A stretch of 5,029 nucleotides of DNA from Candidatus Falkowbacteria bacterium CG10_big_fil_rev_8_21_14_0_10_44_15 (GTDB taxonomy: Bacteria > Patescibacteriota > Patescibacteriia > Patescibacteriales > XYC2-FULL-47-12). The notes under the pieces were generated by a model. That model saw only the letters and a program-made list of their open reading frames with translations. It did no database searches and was not told the DNA's origin. The translations under genes and the position numbers were made by a program. The stretch spans positions 1 through 5,029 of the forward strand of contig PFAT01000010.1 in NCBI GenBank assembly GCA_002773575.1, given 5' to 3'. This document shows positions 4,895 to 5,029 of the stretch, one piece after another. Within the stretch, counting starts at the first letter, position 1; the number at the start of each line of letters is the position of its first letter.

Positions 4895-4904
4895 TTATTA
4901 TCTT

Positions 4905-5029
4905 ATGGATGTCGTCATTAATTTAGATAAGATAATGTCTTTACTAGAACTGCCCGCGGATATTTTGGTGGCGCGAATTTTTTTGTATTTTGGCTGGGTG
5001 CCGATAAGCATTTTTTTGCTTTGGAGTTT
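4905..5029 (+). CDS. N-terminal part of a membrane protein, truncated by the window
   Basis: From ATG 4905 the frame stays open for 41 codons to the right edge. The start is a short amphipathic stretch (MDVVINLDKIMSLLELPADIL) followed by a hydrophobic segment beginning near residue 23 (ARIFLYFGWVPISIFLLWS), most likely the first transmembrane helix. There is no signal-peptidase site in view. Proteins starting this way, with a short helix and an F-GW-P-I membrane segment, are found in Patescibacteria near VirB4/TraC-like conjugation or type IV pilus ATPases. I recall this only as a general resemblance, and the body of the protein is missing. The start is supported by the promoter and by leader hairpin 2; there is no usable Shine-Dalgarno sequence (TTTATTATCTT precedes the ATG). 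Confidence 0.75.
   Translation, partial: MDVVINLDKIMSLLELPADILVARIFLYFGWVPISIFLLWS

Overview
The window looks like a chromosome segment from a Candidate Phyla Radiation bacterium (Patescibacteria, probably Parcubacteria-like). This is an inference from three things: a protein that joins a sigma-70 region 4 helix-turn-helix to HARE-type winged helices, very AT-rich spacers between compact genes, and the style of the short membrane protein start at the right edge. No rRNA or other marker gene is present to confirm it.

Layout, left to right. Bases 1-187 hold a 7-bp tandem repeat followed by the tail of a plus-strand ORF that reads like the C-terminus of a polytopic membrane protein. Facing it on the minus strand is a very small gene (257-430) for a 57-residue protein with two predicted membrane helices. 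It is a complete transcription unit with its own sigma-70-type promoter, Shine-Dalgarno sequence and intrinsic terminator. Next comes clpB (585-3242, minus), an 885-residue Hsp100 disaggregase with its own terminator, a consensus-like promoter and a CIRCE operator (HrcA repressor site) between promoter and start codon. Divergent from clpB, on the plus strand, is a 404-residue sigma-region-4/HARE-HTH protein (3514-4728) with its own promoter and a strong terminator. The right edge holds the first 41 codons of a plus-strand membrane protein gene (4905 onward) with its own promoter.

The least explained signal is in the two plus-strand 5' leaders. Both carry an inverted repeat with the same stem, and the 3' arm is identical over 13 bases. 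The two differences in the 5' arm swap an A-U pair and a G-U wobble, so pairing is kept only in the plus-strand RNA. The apical parts are unrelated: a tetraloop in one, a long second hairpin in the other. Both structures lie shortly upstream of start codons that lack a Shine-Dalgarno sequence. This looks like a repeated cis-acting RNA element that I cannot assign to a named family.

A second point is that the ClpB, otherwise canonical with a full-length M domain, carries an extended loop with an Ile-Gly-Phe motif where ClpA/ClpC/ClpX place their ClpP-binding loop.

Functionally, clpB is a heat-shock gene presumably under HrcA control. The other units appear to be independent single-gene transcripts, so the window reads as a set of separately controlled genes and not one operon.
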